This document shows, one piece after another, positions 1-5,400 of a DNA stretch of 5,937 nucleotides; position 1 is the stretch's first letter, and every line of letters starts with the position of its first letter. The translations under genes and the position numbers were made by a program. This DNA is from an uncultured Clostridia bacterium (lineage in GTDB: Bacteria > Bacillota > Clostridia > Christensenellales > CAG-917), in contig USGA01000051.1 in NCBI GenBank assembly GCA_900554085.1, positions 1 to 5,937 of the forward strand, read 5' to 3'. The notes under the pieces are model-generated. The model did no database searches, was not told where the DNA came from, and saw nothing but the letters and a program-made list of their open reading frames with translations.

Positions 1-75
1 GGGTGTAGCGCAGTTTGGTAGCGCGTACGGTTCGGGACCGTAAGGCCGCGAGTTCGAATCTCGCCACTCCGACCA
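1..75 (+). tRNA. tRNA-Pro, anticodon CGG (5' end cut by two bases)
   Basis: A complete cloverleaf can be folded apart from the first two acceptor bases, which lie before the window. The anticodon arm is TACGG / loop TTCGGGA / CCGTA, giving anticodon CGG and decoding the proline codon CCG. The T arm is GCGAG / TTCGAAT / CTCGC. The 3' acceptor strand CACTCCG pairs with the visible GGGTG at positions 1-5, with one G-U pair; the missing bases should be CG. Discriminator A and a genome-encoded CCA end at 75. The promoter is outside the window. The identity is secure; only the exact 5' end is unseen. Confidence 0.96.
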
Positions 76-95
76 CTTCGCCCGAAGGCGAACGA

Positions 96-128
96 CGGAC
101 ACCCCGCACTTGTTGTGCGGGGTGTCTG
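96..128 (+). terminator. Long GC-rich hairpin downstream of tRNA-Pro, possible terminator without U-tract
   Basis: Positions 98-109 (GACACCCCGCAC) pair perfectly with 115-126 around a 5-nt loop, TTGTT. The stem extends to 14 pairs if the flanking G-U and C-G are counted. It starts about 20 nt after the tRNA CCA end, where a tRNA terminator would be expected. The following bases (GCGTAGTGCG) contain no T-run, unlike the other terminators in this window, so intrinsic termination is doubtful. It may be a 3'-end or processing structure, or need a termination factor. A small CGCC/GGCG hairpin (79-90) lies between it and the tRNA. Confidence 0.4.
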
Positions 129-225
129 CGTAGTGCGACATCGGGTTTTACGGAGAGTAGCGTTGTTTTGTGGCGTTGACTCAGGCATACGCAAGCCTTA
201 CGCCCAATATATATCTCATAATATG

Positions 226-254
226 TTTACATCGCGCGCCTCGGGTAGTAGAAT
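226..254 (+). promoter_or_regulatory. Sigma-A-type promoter of the SDR gene
   Basis: TTTACA (226-231) and TAGAAT (249-254) are separated by exactly 17 nt, each one base from consensus. An A/T-rich stretch (about 206-225) sits directly upstream of the -35 box, where an UP element would be. Transcription would begin near 261, giving a leader of about 40 nt before the ATG at 301. No riboswitch or attenuator fold is evident in that short leader. Confidence 0.7.
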
Positions 255-300
255 AAACGGTAAGAAGTCTGCTGTCGTGCTTTGCGCGGAAGGGGGAACA

Positions 301-1317
301 ATGAAAGTTTTTATCATCGGCGGTACCGGATTGCTCGGCTCCGAGGCGGCGAAGGTGCTCATCGAAAGAGGGCACGAGGTGACGGCCATTGCGCTTCCGC
401 CTCTTCCCGCGGGAGCGGAACTGCCTCCCGAAATGAAAATCGAATTCGGGAATTATCTCGAGATGACCGACGAAGAACTCAGGGCGCAGTTTACGGGTAC
501 CGACGCGCTTATATTCGCCGCGGGCGTTGACGAGCGCGTGGAAGCAGGGCCTCCCATATACGACCTTTACCGCAAATACAACATAGAACCCGTGCGCCGT
601 CTGTTCGGTATGGCCAAGGCGTGCGGCGTGAAACACGCCGTGGTTTGCGGGTCTTATTTCTCGTTCTTCGACAAGGTATGGCCCGAAATGCGTCTTTCGG
701 AGATACACCCCTACATCGCAAGTCGCCGCGAGCAGGAAGCGGTTGCGTTGTCTTTTGCGGACGACGGATTCGACGTGGCGGTGCTGGAGTTGCCCTATAT
801 CTTCGGAGTGCAGAAGGGAAGGAAGCCCGTGTGGACAATCGTTGCGGGCGCGCTTGCCAAAATGAAAGGACTGACTTTCTGGCCGAAGGGCGGCACCACT
901 ATGGTGACCGTGCGTCAGGTGGGCGAGGCTATGGCGGGCGCGGTGGAGCGCAACCGAGGCGGCAACTGTTATCCGATTGGGTGGTATAACAAGAACTGGA
1001 AAGAAATGCTCGCCGTTTTCCACGCCGAAATGGGCAAGCCCAACAGAAAAGTCGTCAGTATCGGCAAGGGTATGTTCGGAATCGCGGGCAGAATGATAAA
1101 ACGTATGCAGACAAAGCAGGGCGTGGAGGGCGGTCTCAATCCCGCCAAATTCGCGCCGCTCCAGTGCGCCGAGACGTATATCGACAAGTCGCTCGGGTGC
1201 GAACCTCTCGGCGTGCAACCCGACGATATCGACGCGGCCATTGCCGCTTCGGCAAGACTGAGTTTCAATGTCGTTTACGGCAAAGCGGGCGAAGTGGTTG
1301 GAATGAAAGCCGAATGA
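301..1317 (+). CDS. NAD(P)-dependent epimerase/dehydratase-like protein (extended SDR family), 338 aa
   Basis: The N-terminal Rossmann motif GGTGLLG (residues 7-13), after a short hydrophobic strand, marks an extended short-chain dehydrogenase/reductase binding NAD(P). A later strand ends in CGS (S118), where the family's catalytic Ser/Thr usually lies. The segment PYIASRREQEA (137-147) occupies the place of the YxxxK active-site motif, but reads Y138-xxx-R142: the usual lysine is arginine. LPYIFG (164-169) fits the family's substrate-side strand. The reaction and substrate cannot be named; these proteins act on nucleotide sugars, flavonoid-like compounds or other small molecules. The start is fixed by a GGAAGGGGG ribosome site at 288-296, 4 nt before ATG; the reading frame is open further upstream, but the promoter lies inside that extension, so the upstream part is not coding. 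No signal peptide or membrane segment is seen, so it is cytoplasmic. It is monocistronic, with its own promoter and terminator. Confidence 0.9.
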   Translation: MKVFIIGGTGLLGSEAAKVLIERGHEVTAIALPPLPAGAELPPEMKIEFGNYLEMTDEELRAQFTGTDALIFAAGVDERVEAGPPIYDLYRKYNIEPVRRLFGMAKACGVKHAVVCGSYFSFFDKVWPEMRLSEIHPYIASRREQEAVALSFADDGFDVAVLELPYIFGVQKGRKPVWTIVAGALAKMKGLTFWPKGGTTMVTVRQVGEAMAGAVERNRGGNCYPIGWYNKNWKEMLAVFHAEMGKPNRKVVSIGKGMFGIAGRMIKRMQTKQGVEGGLNPAKFAPLQCAETYIDKSLGCEPLGVQPDDIDAAIAASARLSFNVVYGKAGEVVGMKAE

Positions 1318-1344
1318 CGCTCGGTGCCGTTTGCCGCAAGATTG

Positions 1345-1375
1345 AAAAAACCGCTCTTCGGAGCGGTTTTTGTTT
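1345..1375. terminator. Bidirectional intrinsic terminator between convergent genes
   Basis: AAAACCGCTC (1347-1356) pairs with GAGCGGTTTT (1361-1370) around a TTCG tetraloop. The right side runs into T-rich sequence (TTTTTGTTTGTT); the left side has six A's (1345-1350), which read as a U-run on the minus strand. It lies between the SDR gene ending at 1317 (+) and the DUF2804 gene ending at 1426 (-), so it can serve both. Confidence 0.9.
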
Positions 1376-1425
1376 GTTGAGTCAAAGCGTTTTCGGCATT
1401 TCGGACGGAAGCGCGCGGGAGGCAA

Positions 1426-2463
1426 TCACCACTTGTTGTGCACCTTTTCGGCAAAACACAGTTTTTGTTTGAGTTCGATTACCGTTCCGTCGTCGAGAAT
1501 GCATTTGCCCGACACGTACCCGAAAACCTGGTGAGGAATCATACACATCACCTTGAGGTCAAACGGCTCGTAACGGTCTATGAGCGGTTTGAAGGTGCAG
1601 TCCAGCCGTGCGTCGTCGGATACGAAACGCCACGGCGCCATAAAATCGGGCGACCCCTTTTCGTCGCTTGGAATGAGAAAACGCGTGCGACCTATTTTAT
1701 GTGCCTTTCCGCGGTAGAAGAGCATATCCTCGCTGGCTGCGGACGTGTCGCCGAAACCGTAGCCGATATTCCAGCCGAAAGTGCTTCCGTCGTCGAGGTG
1801 AGTCTGCAGACTTCCCCAGTACCACGTGTTGTCGTAGGTCCACACCCCGCGCCCCCAGTCCAGGGTGGCGAGAGAGGTCTCGGGATAGAATTTCTTTACC
1901 TTGTCGCCGACGGTGAATCTGCCTTGCGCCGTCATACAGTTGATTTTCTGGTTGTAGTAGAAATGTCCCGCCTTGTCGAAGGGCGTTGCAATTACCATAC
2001 TTTCCTCGGGAAAATCGGTGAGAGTGACGTCAAACGTGACGTCGTGTCCTTTTTTGTCCGCATTTTTGAAAGCGCCCGTGAGGTGGCGCACTTTGCCGTC
2101 GTTTGAGAACGTGAAATGCGTCTTGCCGCATTTGTATCCCACGTCGCCCGTTTCGCTGGTGCGGGGCATATTCACTTTGCCGAGCGGGAAAAAGAAAATT
2201 TTGCTGTTGGTGAACTGCGACGGCGTGACGAAATCCATAACCGAAATGCTGAGCGCGCCGACATATCCCATATCGGCCAGGGTGAGGCACAGCGCGTGTT
2301 CGTCGCAACCGATGTAATAATAGTCCCATTCCTTTATGCGGCACTTGTCGGCGGTGATGTTTTCGCGGTTGTATTCCCACAGCAAGCGCTTTGCGTAACC
2401 GGGTTCGGCAATGTTGCCTTTATCGTTGAGAAGCAGTTGCCGCGAAGTGATTTCCTTTTGCAT
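1426..2463 (-). CDS. DUF2804 family protein, full length, 345 aa
   Basis: I recognise the DUF2804 pattern, which runs along the whole protein. It includes an N-terminal EITSRQLLLNDKG stretch (4-16), KEWDYYYI (44-51), FFPLGK (91-96), HFYYNQKINCM (167-177), LDWGRGVW (201-208), the WYWGS segment (214-218), FGWNIGYGFGD (229-239), HQVFG (311-315), and a C-terminal FAEKVHNKW (337-345). The family has no established biochemical function that I can state. The many aromatic residues and alternating strands suggest a beta-rich fold, perhaps lipocalin-like as in CrtC/AttH relatives; that is inference. There is no signal peptide or membrane helix. The ATG at 2463 is preceded by GGAGG (2469-2473 on this strand) 5 nt away, supporting the start. 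The length looks complete. A second member of the family begins off the right edge of the window. Confidence 0.9.
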   Translation of the reverse strand: MQKEITSRQLLLNDKGNIAEPGYAKRLLWEYNRENITADKCRIKEWDYYYIGCDEHALCLTLADMGYVGALSISVMDFVTPSQFTNSKIFFFPLGKVNMPRTSETGDVGYKCGKTHFTFSNDGKVRHLTGAFKNADKKGHDVTFDVTLTDFPEESMVIATPFDKAGHFYYNQKINCMTAQGRFTVGDKVKKFYPETSLATLDWGRGVWTYDNTWYWGSLQTHLDDGSTFGWNIGYGFGDTSAASEDMLFYRGKAHKIGRTRFLIPSDEKGSPDFMAPWRFVSDDARLDCTFKPLIDRYEPFDLKVMCMIPHQVFGYVSGKCILDDGTVIELKQKLCFAEKVHNKW

Positions 2464-2484
2464 AACGACCTCCGTGCAGGGAAC

Positions 2485-2514
2485 AGTTTAGCCCGAAGTT
2501 GAACGCGGTGTCAA
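2485..2514 (-). promoter_or_regulatory. Promoter of the DUF2804 gene
   Basis: On the minus strand, a perfect TTGACA (2509-2514) is followed after 18 nt by TAAACT (2485-2490), a 4/6 match to the -10 consensus. The predicted start near 2478 leaves a very short leader, just enough for the GGAGG at 2469-2473. It is back-to-back with the tRNA-Gln promoter, the two -35 boxes being 18 bp apart. Confidence 0.55.
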
Positions 2515-2532
2515 TATTGTTGATAAAAACGA

Positions 2533-2561
2533 TTGCAAAATGCGAACCCTTGCGTTATAAT
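2533..2561 (+). promoter_or_regulatory. Promoter of tRNA-Gln
   Basis: TTGCAA (2533-2538) and a perfect TATAAT (2556-2561) are separated by 17 nt. Transcription would begin near 2568, a few bases before the mature tRNA 5' end at 2573. This is the strongest promoter match in the window, as expected for a tRNA gene. Confidence 0.85.
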
Positions 2562-2572
2562 CGTTTTCGCGT

Positions 2573-2646
2573 TGGAGCTTGGTGTAGTGGTAGCACATGG
2601 GCCTCTGACTCCCATGGTGTAGGTTCGATTCCTATAGCTCCTGCCA
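2573..2646 (+). tRNA. tRNA-Gln, anticodon CTG
   Basis: This 74-nt cloverleaf includes an encoded CCA. The D arm is GTGT/AGTGGTA/GCAC, the anticodon arm TGGGC/CTCTGAC/TCCCA with anticodon CTG at 2605-2607, the variable loop four bases, and the T arm GTAGG/TTCGATT/CCTAT; discriminator G precedes CCA. It decodes the glutamine codon CAG. Two positions that normally pair do not: U1 faces U72 at the end of the acceptor stem, and C31 faces U39 at the base of the anticodon loop. Acceptor pairs 2-7 (GGAGCT/AGCTCC) are perfect. It is a single-gene unit with its own promoter and terminator. Confidence 0.93.
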
Positions 2647-2652
2647 ATGCAC

Positions 2653-2684
2653 ACACCCTCGCTGTTGCGAGGGTGTTGTTTTTT
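2653..2684 (+). terminator. Intrinsic terminator of tRNA-Gln
   Basis: ACACCCTCGC (2653-2662) pairs perfectly with GCGAGGGTGT (2667-2676) around loop TGTT, followed by TGTTTTTT (2677-2684). It lies 6 nt past the tRNA CCA end and gives a clean rho-independent terminator. Confidence 0.93.
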
Positions 2685-2725
2685 GTCCGCGCGCCGTATT
2701 GTGACGGGCGGGCGAAAATGTTGCA

Positions 2726-2761
2726 AAATAATAACGCCCGCGAGGTTCGCGGGCGTTTTTT
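2726..2761. terminator. Terminator of the HPr-like/GNAT operon, bidirectional in form
   Basis: AACGCCCGCG (2733-2742) pairs with CGCGGGCGTT (2748-2757) around a 5-nt loop. Plus-strand reading gives a run of six T's (2756-2761). Minus-strand reading gives TTATTATTTT after the stem, starting about 26 nt beyond the GNAT stop codon. Since the tRNA already has its own terminator to the left, this hairpin mainly serves the minus-strand operon and also backs up against plus-strand read-through. Confidence 0.88.
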
Positions 2762-2783
2762 GCGGAATCCGGTTTTGCGGGAA

Positions 2784-3206
2784 TCACAATTCCTTTTTCA
2801 TAGCGATGTGCGGGACGTGTTCTTCGAAATAGGTTTCGCCGTAGGGGACATAGCCGAGTTTTGCGTAAAAAGCGGAGGCGCGCACTTGCGCGGAAATCCT
2901 TATCTGCTTGCCGCCCGATAATGCAATTTCGCTTTCCGCAGCGGTGACCAGCGCAGAGCCGACCCCGCCTTTTCTGCAGGTTTTGCTCACGGCAACCCGA
3001 CCGATGCAGAAGATTTCCCCGTCGTCGGGGAGGGAGTAGTAGCGACAAGTGCCGACGGGCGTGTCTCCGTCGTAGGCGACGATATGCGTCGAAAGGGTTT
3101 CTTTGTCGTCGAACTCTTCTTCGAATCCCTGTTCGGAGACGAAAATCTCCGTCCTGAGGGCACGGGCGTCGTCGGGCAGATGACCTTTTACGAAAATCAG
3201 TTTCAC
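2784..3206 (-). CDS. GNAT family N-acetyltransferase, 140 aa
   Basis: It transfers an acetyl group from acetyl-CoA to an amine on an unknown acceptor. The early FVSEQGFEEEFD segment (22-33) is typical of the small ElaA/YjcF-like GNAT group. Strand IGRVAVSK (68-75) is followed by the acetyl-CoA pyrophosphate loop R78-K-G-G81-V-G83, matching motif A (Q/R-x-x-G-x-G/A). FYAKLGY (113-119) is the conserved C-terminal motif B region, and EEHVPHIAM (128-136) resembles the ending of that subgroup. Length is normal for a single GNAT domain; it should be cytoplasmic. The start is GTG, directly abutting the TGA of the HPr-like gene (TGAGTG). No clear Shine-Dalgarno precedes it, and an in-frame stop immediately upstream excludes an earlier start, so translation is probably coupled to the upstream gene. 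The substrate cannot be read from the sequence. Confidence 0.9.
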   Translation of the reverse strand: MKLIFVKGHLPDDARALRTEIFVSEQGFEEEFDDKETLSTHIVAYDGDTPVGTCRYYSLPDDGEIFCIGRVAVSKTCRKGGVGSALVTAAESEIALSGGKQIRISAQVRASAFYAKLGYVPYGETYFEEHVPHIAMKKEL

Positions 3207-3434
3207 TCAGGCCATAAAGGGGGCGAGAGCGGCGAGGAGGTCGTCGCAGTCGTCGGAAGCGATTTCGAGGACTATGGGCTCGCCGAGGTCAAGGCTGAAA
3301 ATACCGAGTATGGACTTGGCGTTGACGACGTATCTGCCGCTCTTGAGAGTCATATCGTAGTCGTAACGCGCGGCGATACTCACGAACTTCTTGACCGTTT
3401 CTGCCATATTGAGGTTGATTGTCACGGATTTCAT
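3207..3434 (-). CDS. HPr-like protein lacking the phospho-accepting histidine, 75 aa
   Basis: The region VSIAARYDYDMTLKSGRYVV (residues 18-37), followed by NAKSILGIFSLDL (38-50), aligns with the HPr fold of the sugar phosphotransferase system, including the KS pair that holds regulatory Ser46 in Bacillus HPr (here S41). The N-terminal active-site loop is different: where HPr has H15-A-R17-P, this protein reads M10-A-E12-T, so it cannot accept phosphate from EI in the usual way. It is also slightly short (HPr is about 85-88 residues). A regulatory role like that of Crh, which also lacks His15 but keeps Ser46, is inference; it could equally be a structural offshoot of the family. The ATG start is supported by AAAGGAG at 3441-3447; upstream in-frame codons overlap the promoter. 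It is the first gene of a two-gene operon with the GNAT gene, with no gap. Confidence 0.85.
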   Translation of the reverse strand: MKSVTINLNMAETVKKFVSIAARYDYDMTLKSGRYVVNAKSILGIFSLDLGEPIVLEIASDDCDDLLAALAPFMA

Positions 3435-3440
3435 AGTGCA

Positions 3441-3447
3441 CTCCTTT
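3441..3447 (-). promoter_or_regulatory. Ribosome binding site fixing the start of the HPr-like gene
   Basis: Reading AAAGGAG on the minus strand, it lies 6 nt before the ATG at 3434. The frame stays open to a TTG at 3485 and contains another upstream ATG, but those codons overlap the -35/-10 region and lack a binding site, so the shorter 75-residue product is chosen. Confidence 0.85.
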
Positions 3448-3456
3448 ATTGCGAAC

Positions 3457-3485
3457 ATTATAAACAATACCGATTGTTTTGGCAA
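3457..3485 (-). promoter_or_regulatory. Promoter of the HPr-like/GNAT operon
   Basis: On the minus strand, TTGCCA (3480-3485) and a perfect TATAAT (3457-3462) are separated by 17 nt. Transcription would begin near 3450, just before the AAAGGAG ribosome site, so the leader is very short. A dyad (3462-3479) fills the spacer. Confidence 0.8.
3462..3479. promoter_or_regulatory. Candidate operator dyad within the promoter spacer
   Basis: AAACAAT (3462-3468) and ATTGTTT (3473-3479) form a perfect 7-bp inverted repeat around ACCG. It coincides almost exactly with the 17-nt spacer between the -35 and -10 boxes of the HPr-like operon, a classic repressor position. The binding protein is not identified, and A/T-rich 7-bp dyads can occur by chance. 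Confidence 0.4.
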
Positions 3486-3501
3486 AGAATTTGGGGCTAA
3501 A

Positions 3502-3519
3502 AGTTGCGTTTATGCAACT
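3502..3519. promoter_or_regulatory. Second dyad in the divergent promoter region
   Basis: AGTTGC (3502-3507) and GCAACT (3514-3519) form a 6-bp perfect inverted repeat around GTTTAT. It lies 16 bp beyond the -35 of the minus-strand promoter and about 28 bp before the -35 of the plus-strand promoter, where a regulator could touch both units. No matching regulator gene is in the window. Confidence 0.3.
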
Positions 3520-3547
3520 CGGACGGCGCACGCGGGCGCGAGCGATA

Positions 3548-3576
3548 TTGATTATGGCGCGGAGGAGTGCTATAAT
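3548..3576 (+). promoter_or_regulatory. Promoter of the hypothetical/GH43-like operon
   Basis: TTGATT (3548-3553) and a perfect TATAAT (3571-3576) are separated by 17 nt. The expected start near 3583 falls only a couple of bases before the GGAGG ribosome site at 3585-3589. This also shows that the open frame upstream of 3596 is not translated. Confidence 0.8.
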
Positions 3577-3584
3577 CTTTGTGC

Positions 3585-3589
3585 GGAGG
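3585..3589 (+). promoter_or_regulatory. Ribosome binding site pointing to a TTG start
   Basis: GGAGG here is followed after 6 nt by TTG at 3596 in the open frame. No ATG or GTG sits at a proper distance: earlier in-frame starts overlap the promoter, and the next ATG is about 25 codons later, inside what looks like a continuous helical region. Confidence 0.8.
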
Positions 3590-3595
3590 TGCAAT

Positions 3596-4318
3596 TTGGA
3601 ATACACGGGTGAAGGTATAGAGGCGCTCGTCGCCGCTGTTGAAGAGATTGAAAACGCAAGTCTTATAATGACAGACAAAAAAATCAGGGCGCTGCTCAAG
3701 TGCCTTGCTTATTACGAGGAATTCCGCACTGTCATAGAGTACTGCAGCAAGGGTGCGGATTATCCCGCGGAAAAGAAAAAGGCCCTTGTGCGCACGGGCG
3801 AATACCGCGCGTTCCGTCTGCCGAAAAGCCCCACTTCCGTTGTGGTGCTGGGAGTGGGATTGCTTACGGAATTCGACAGCGGCACCGCGGACTTTCTGGA
3901 TTTCTGCAGCGACTGGTTTCCCGCCGAAAGCAAACAGGGCAGCCTGGAAAGATGTTGCCGCGAGTTTTTCGAGCCGTTCAAGTTCGCGCTTGCGGGGCTT
4001 GTCGTCGAAGGCATAAAAGAGGAAGTTCCCCTTGTGGACCGCGAAGTGGAATTTGCCCACGACGGCTTGCAGGAACAGGCGGAATATCTGCTTGTCGCGC
4101 TTGTGCGCGGAGTGAACGAGGGTAAAATGAGCGAAACGGACCGAGGCGAACTGCTGACTATGCTGGAAGGATTCTCCGCCGCGCTGGATTCGCGCGACAT
4201 ACTTATGATTAAGGCGGTATGGCTGGGAATAAAACGTTCGCTTGCCGCGTACAAACTTTGTGCGGACGAGATTGTCAAGACCGACGAACTGCTGCGACTT
4301 TATCTGGTTTCCAAATGA
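3596..4318 (+). CDS. Hypothetical protein, 240 aa, mainly alpha-helical
   Basis: I do not recognise a named family. The protein is rich in Leu, Glu, Lys and Ala and appears helical through most of its length, with no signal peptide, no membrane helix and no obvious catalytic motif. Visible landmarks are TDKKIRALLKCLAYYEEFR (26-44), a small strand-like stretch SVVVLGVGLL (81-90), the acidic EFDSGTADFLDF segment (92-103), FFEPFKFALAGLVVEGIKEE (124-143), and the C-terminal LLRLYLVSK (232-240). Cysteines are scattered and make no evident metal site. The TTG start is chosen because GGAGG lies 6 nt before it and the promoter overlaps any longer version. It is the first gene of an operon with the propeller-type glycosidase gene, whose ATG follows 24 nt after its stop codon. 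That suggests, but does not prove, a link to carbohydrate metabolism. It is certainly coding: the codon pattern matches its neighbours and the signals upstream are coherent. Confidence 0.85.
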   Translation: MEYTGEGIEALVAAVEEIENASLIMTDKKIRALLKCLAYYEEFRTVIEYCSKGADYPAEKKKALVRTGEYRAFRLPKSPTSVVVLGVGLLTEFDSGTADFLDFCSDWFPAESKQGSLERCCREFFEPFKFALAGLVVEGIKEEVPLVDREVEFAHDGLQEQAEYLLVALVRGVNEGKMSETDRGELLTMLEGFSAALDSRDILMIKAVWLGIKRSLAAYKLCADEIVKTDELLRLYLVSK

Positions 4319-4342
4319 TAATTCGCAAAAGGCGGCGTTTAT

Positions 4343-5302
4343 ATGCTCGATTTGACGTTTGAACAACTTAATAATGCGCAATTCGAACTTTACGAGCACA
4401 ATCCCGTCATAAGGCACGGGGCGGACAGTCCGATTGTCGCGGACCCTTCCGTGCTTACGCCCGACCTCACTCCAGACGGCAAATGGCACCTGTTTGCGCA
4501 CACTCTTTTCGGCGTGTACGATTATCTTTCGGACGACGGGGTGACCTTCGGCGTGCGCAGGAAAGTCGTTTCCCGCGCTATGCGTCCCTGCGTGGTGGTC
4601 GAAAACGGTGTTTATTATCTTTTCTACGAAAGGCTGCAGCCCGCGCTTGCAAGAGCGGCGGGATTGCTGGGCGGAAAATGGAAGTCCGAAATATTCGTTA
4701 CCGAGAGCCGCGACCTCGCGTCCTTTTCGTCGCCCCGCCCCGTGCTGCGTTTCGACAAGGAATTCGAAAGAGCAGGCAGGGGGTATTCTCTTTCCAATCC
4801 GTTTGTGCTTCGCGACGGAGACAAATTCCGTCTCTATTATTCGGCAGGGTTGACTTATGTGCCGGATTGCGGGTTCTCCGAGCCGACTTACATCTGCCTT
4901 GCCGAGAGCGACTGTCCCGCCGAATGTTTCGTCAAGGCCGACGCGCCCATTATGTCTCCGTCGGGCAAAGGCGGCGGAAGCGACCTCGGTTGCGGGTGCA
5001 TAAAGGTGTATAAACTTGCCGACTGTTACGCCGCGCTCCAGAACGGGATTTATACCGAAGGCGGGCGCAGCCGTTCCGCAATACGGCTGTTGCGCTCGAA
5101 CGACGGCGTGCATTTCGAGTTCGTCAAGGTGCTTCTGCGACCGCGCGTGTGTGGCGGCAATGAGTGGATGGCGCAATTCGTATACGCTTCGCACCTGGTA
5201 CGGTACGGCGACGAACTTAGGCTGTATTTCAACGCACGCAACACCGCCAATATGCTGGCAGGCAAGGAAAACATAGGTTTTGCGACCGCGCGTCTCGGCT
5301 GA
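4343..5302 (+). CDS. GH43-like five-bladed beta-propeller, probable glycosidase-type protein, 319 aa
   Basis: The protein has the repeated blade pattern of the GH43/GH32/GH130 type. SPIVADPSVL (29-38) carries D35, in the place of the first catalytic acid. Next come strand-turn units such as KWHLFAHTLFG (47-57) with YDYLSDDGVTFG (59-70), RPCVVVENGVYYLFYE (81-96), SNPFVLRDGDKFRLYYSAG (151-169), IRLLRSNDGVHFEF (247-260) and ELRLYFNARN (291-300), closing with IGFATARLG (311-319). E180 in the FSEPTYI segment is a possible acid/base, though this is not certain. Family members hydrolyse or phosphorolyse plant or host glycans, but the substrate is unknown. No signal peptide is present, so it would act on sugars inside the cell. 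The ATG has a weak AAAGGCGG-type site (4328-4335). With a 24-nt gap and no promoter of its own, it is co-transcribed with the preceding hypothetical gene. Confidence 0.78.
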   Translation: MLDLTFEQLNNAQFELYEHNPVIRHGADSPIVADPSVLTPDLTPDGKWHLFAHTLFGVYDYLSDDGVTFGVRRKVVSRAMRPCVVVENGVYYLFYERLQPALARAAGLLGGKWKSEIFVTESRDLASFSSPRPVLRFDKEFERAGRGYSLSNPFVLRDGDKFRLYYSAGLTYVPDCGFSEPTYICLAESDCPAECFVKADAPIMSPSGKGGGSDLGCGCIKVYKLADCYAALQNGIYTEGGRSRSAIRLLRSNDGVHFEFVKVLLRPRVCGGNEWMAQFVYASHLVRYGDELRLYFNARNTANMLAGKENIGFATARLG

Positions 5303-5344
5303 CGGGCACATTGCGGCGAAACGTCGAAACGTTAGACGAAGGAC

Positions 5345-5376
5345 AAACAAAAAAGGCTCCCGCTCGGGAGCCTTTT
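5345..5376. terminator. Bidirectional intrinsic terminator between convergent genes
   Basis: AAAAGGCTCCC (5351-5361) pairs with GGGAGCCTTTT (5366-5376) around a 4-nt loop. The A-rich left flank (5345-5354) serves as a U-run for minus-strand transcription; the plus strand ends in TTTT. It separates the propeller gene (+, stop at 5302) from the partial DUF2804-like gene (-, stop at 5401). Confidence 0.9.
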
Positions 5377-5400
5377 CCGATACGCGTGGTAAGCGGACCG

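Noticed and set aside
176..204. TTGACT (176-181) as a -35 box for the SDR gene
   Set aside because: No acceptable -10 box lies 16-18 nt downstream; the pair at 226-254 is far better.
115..300. N-terminal extension of the SDR gene by 62 residues
   Set aside because: The extension covers the promoter and half of the hairpin after tRNA-Pro, and the Rossmann strand begins directly at the ATG at 301, which has a strong ribosome site.
1382..1395. CRE-like sequence (TCAAAGCGTTTTCG), resembling a CcpA catabolite site; weaker look-alikes near 2524-2537 and 2556-2569
   Set aside because: Each has two mismatches at fixed consensus positions. The first lies past the stop codons of both convergent genes, where no promoter exists; the others overlap the tRNA promoter region, where A/T-rich matches are easily found by chance.
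181..1425. A 414-codon open frame antisense to the SDR gene
   Set aside because: It is a shadow frame: the plus-strand product has a clear Rossmann motif, and the antisense frame has no family pattern and runs straight through the promoter region and terminator.
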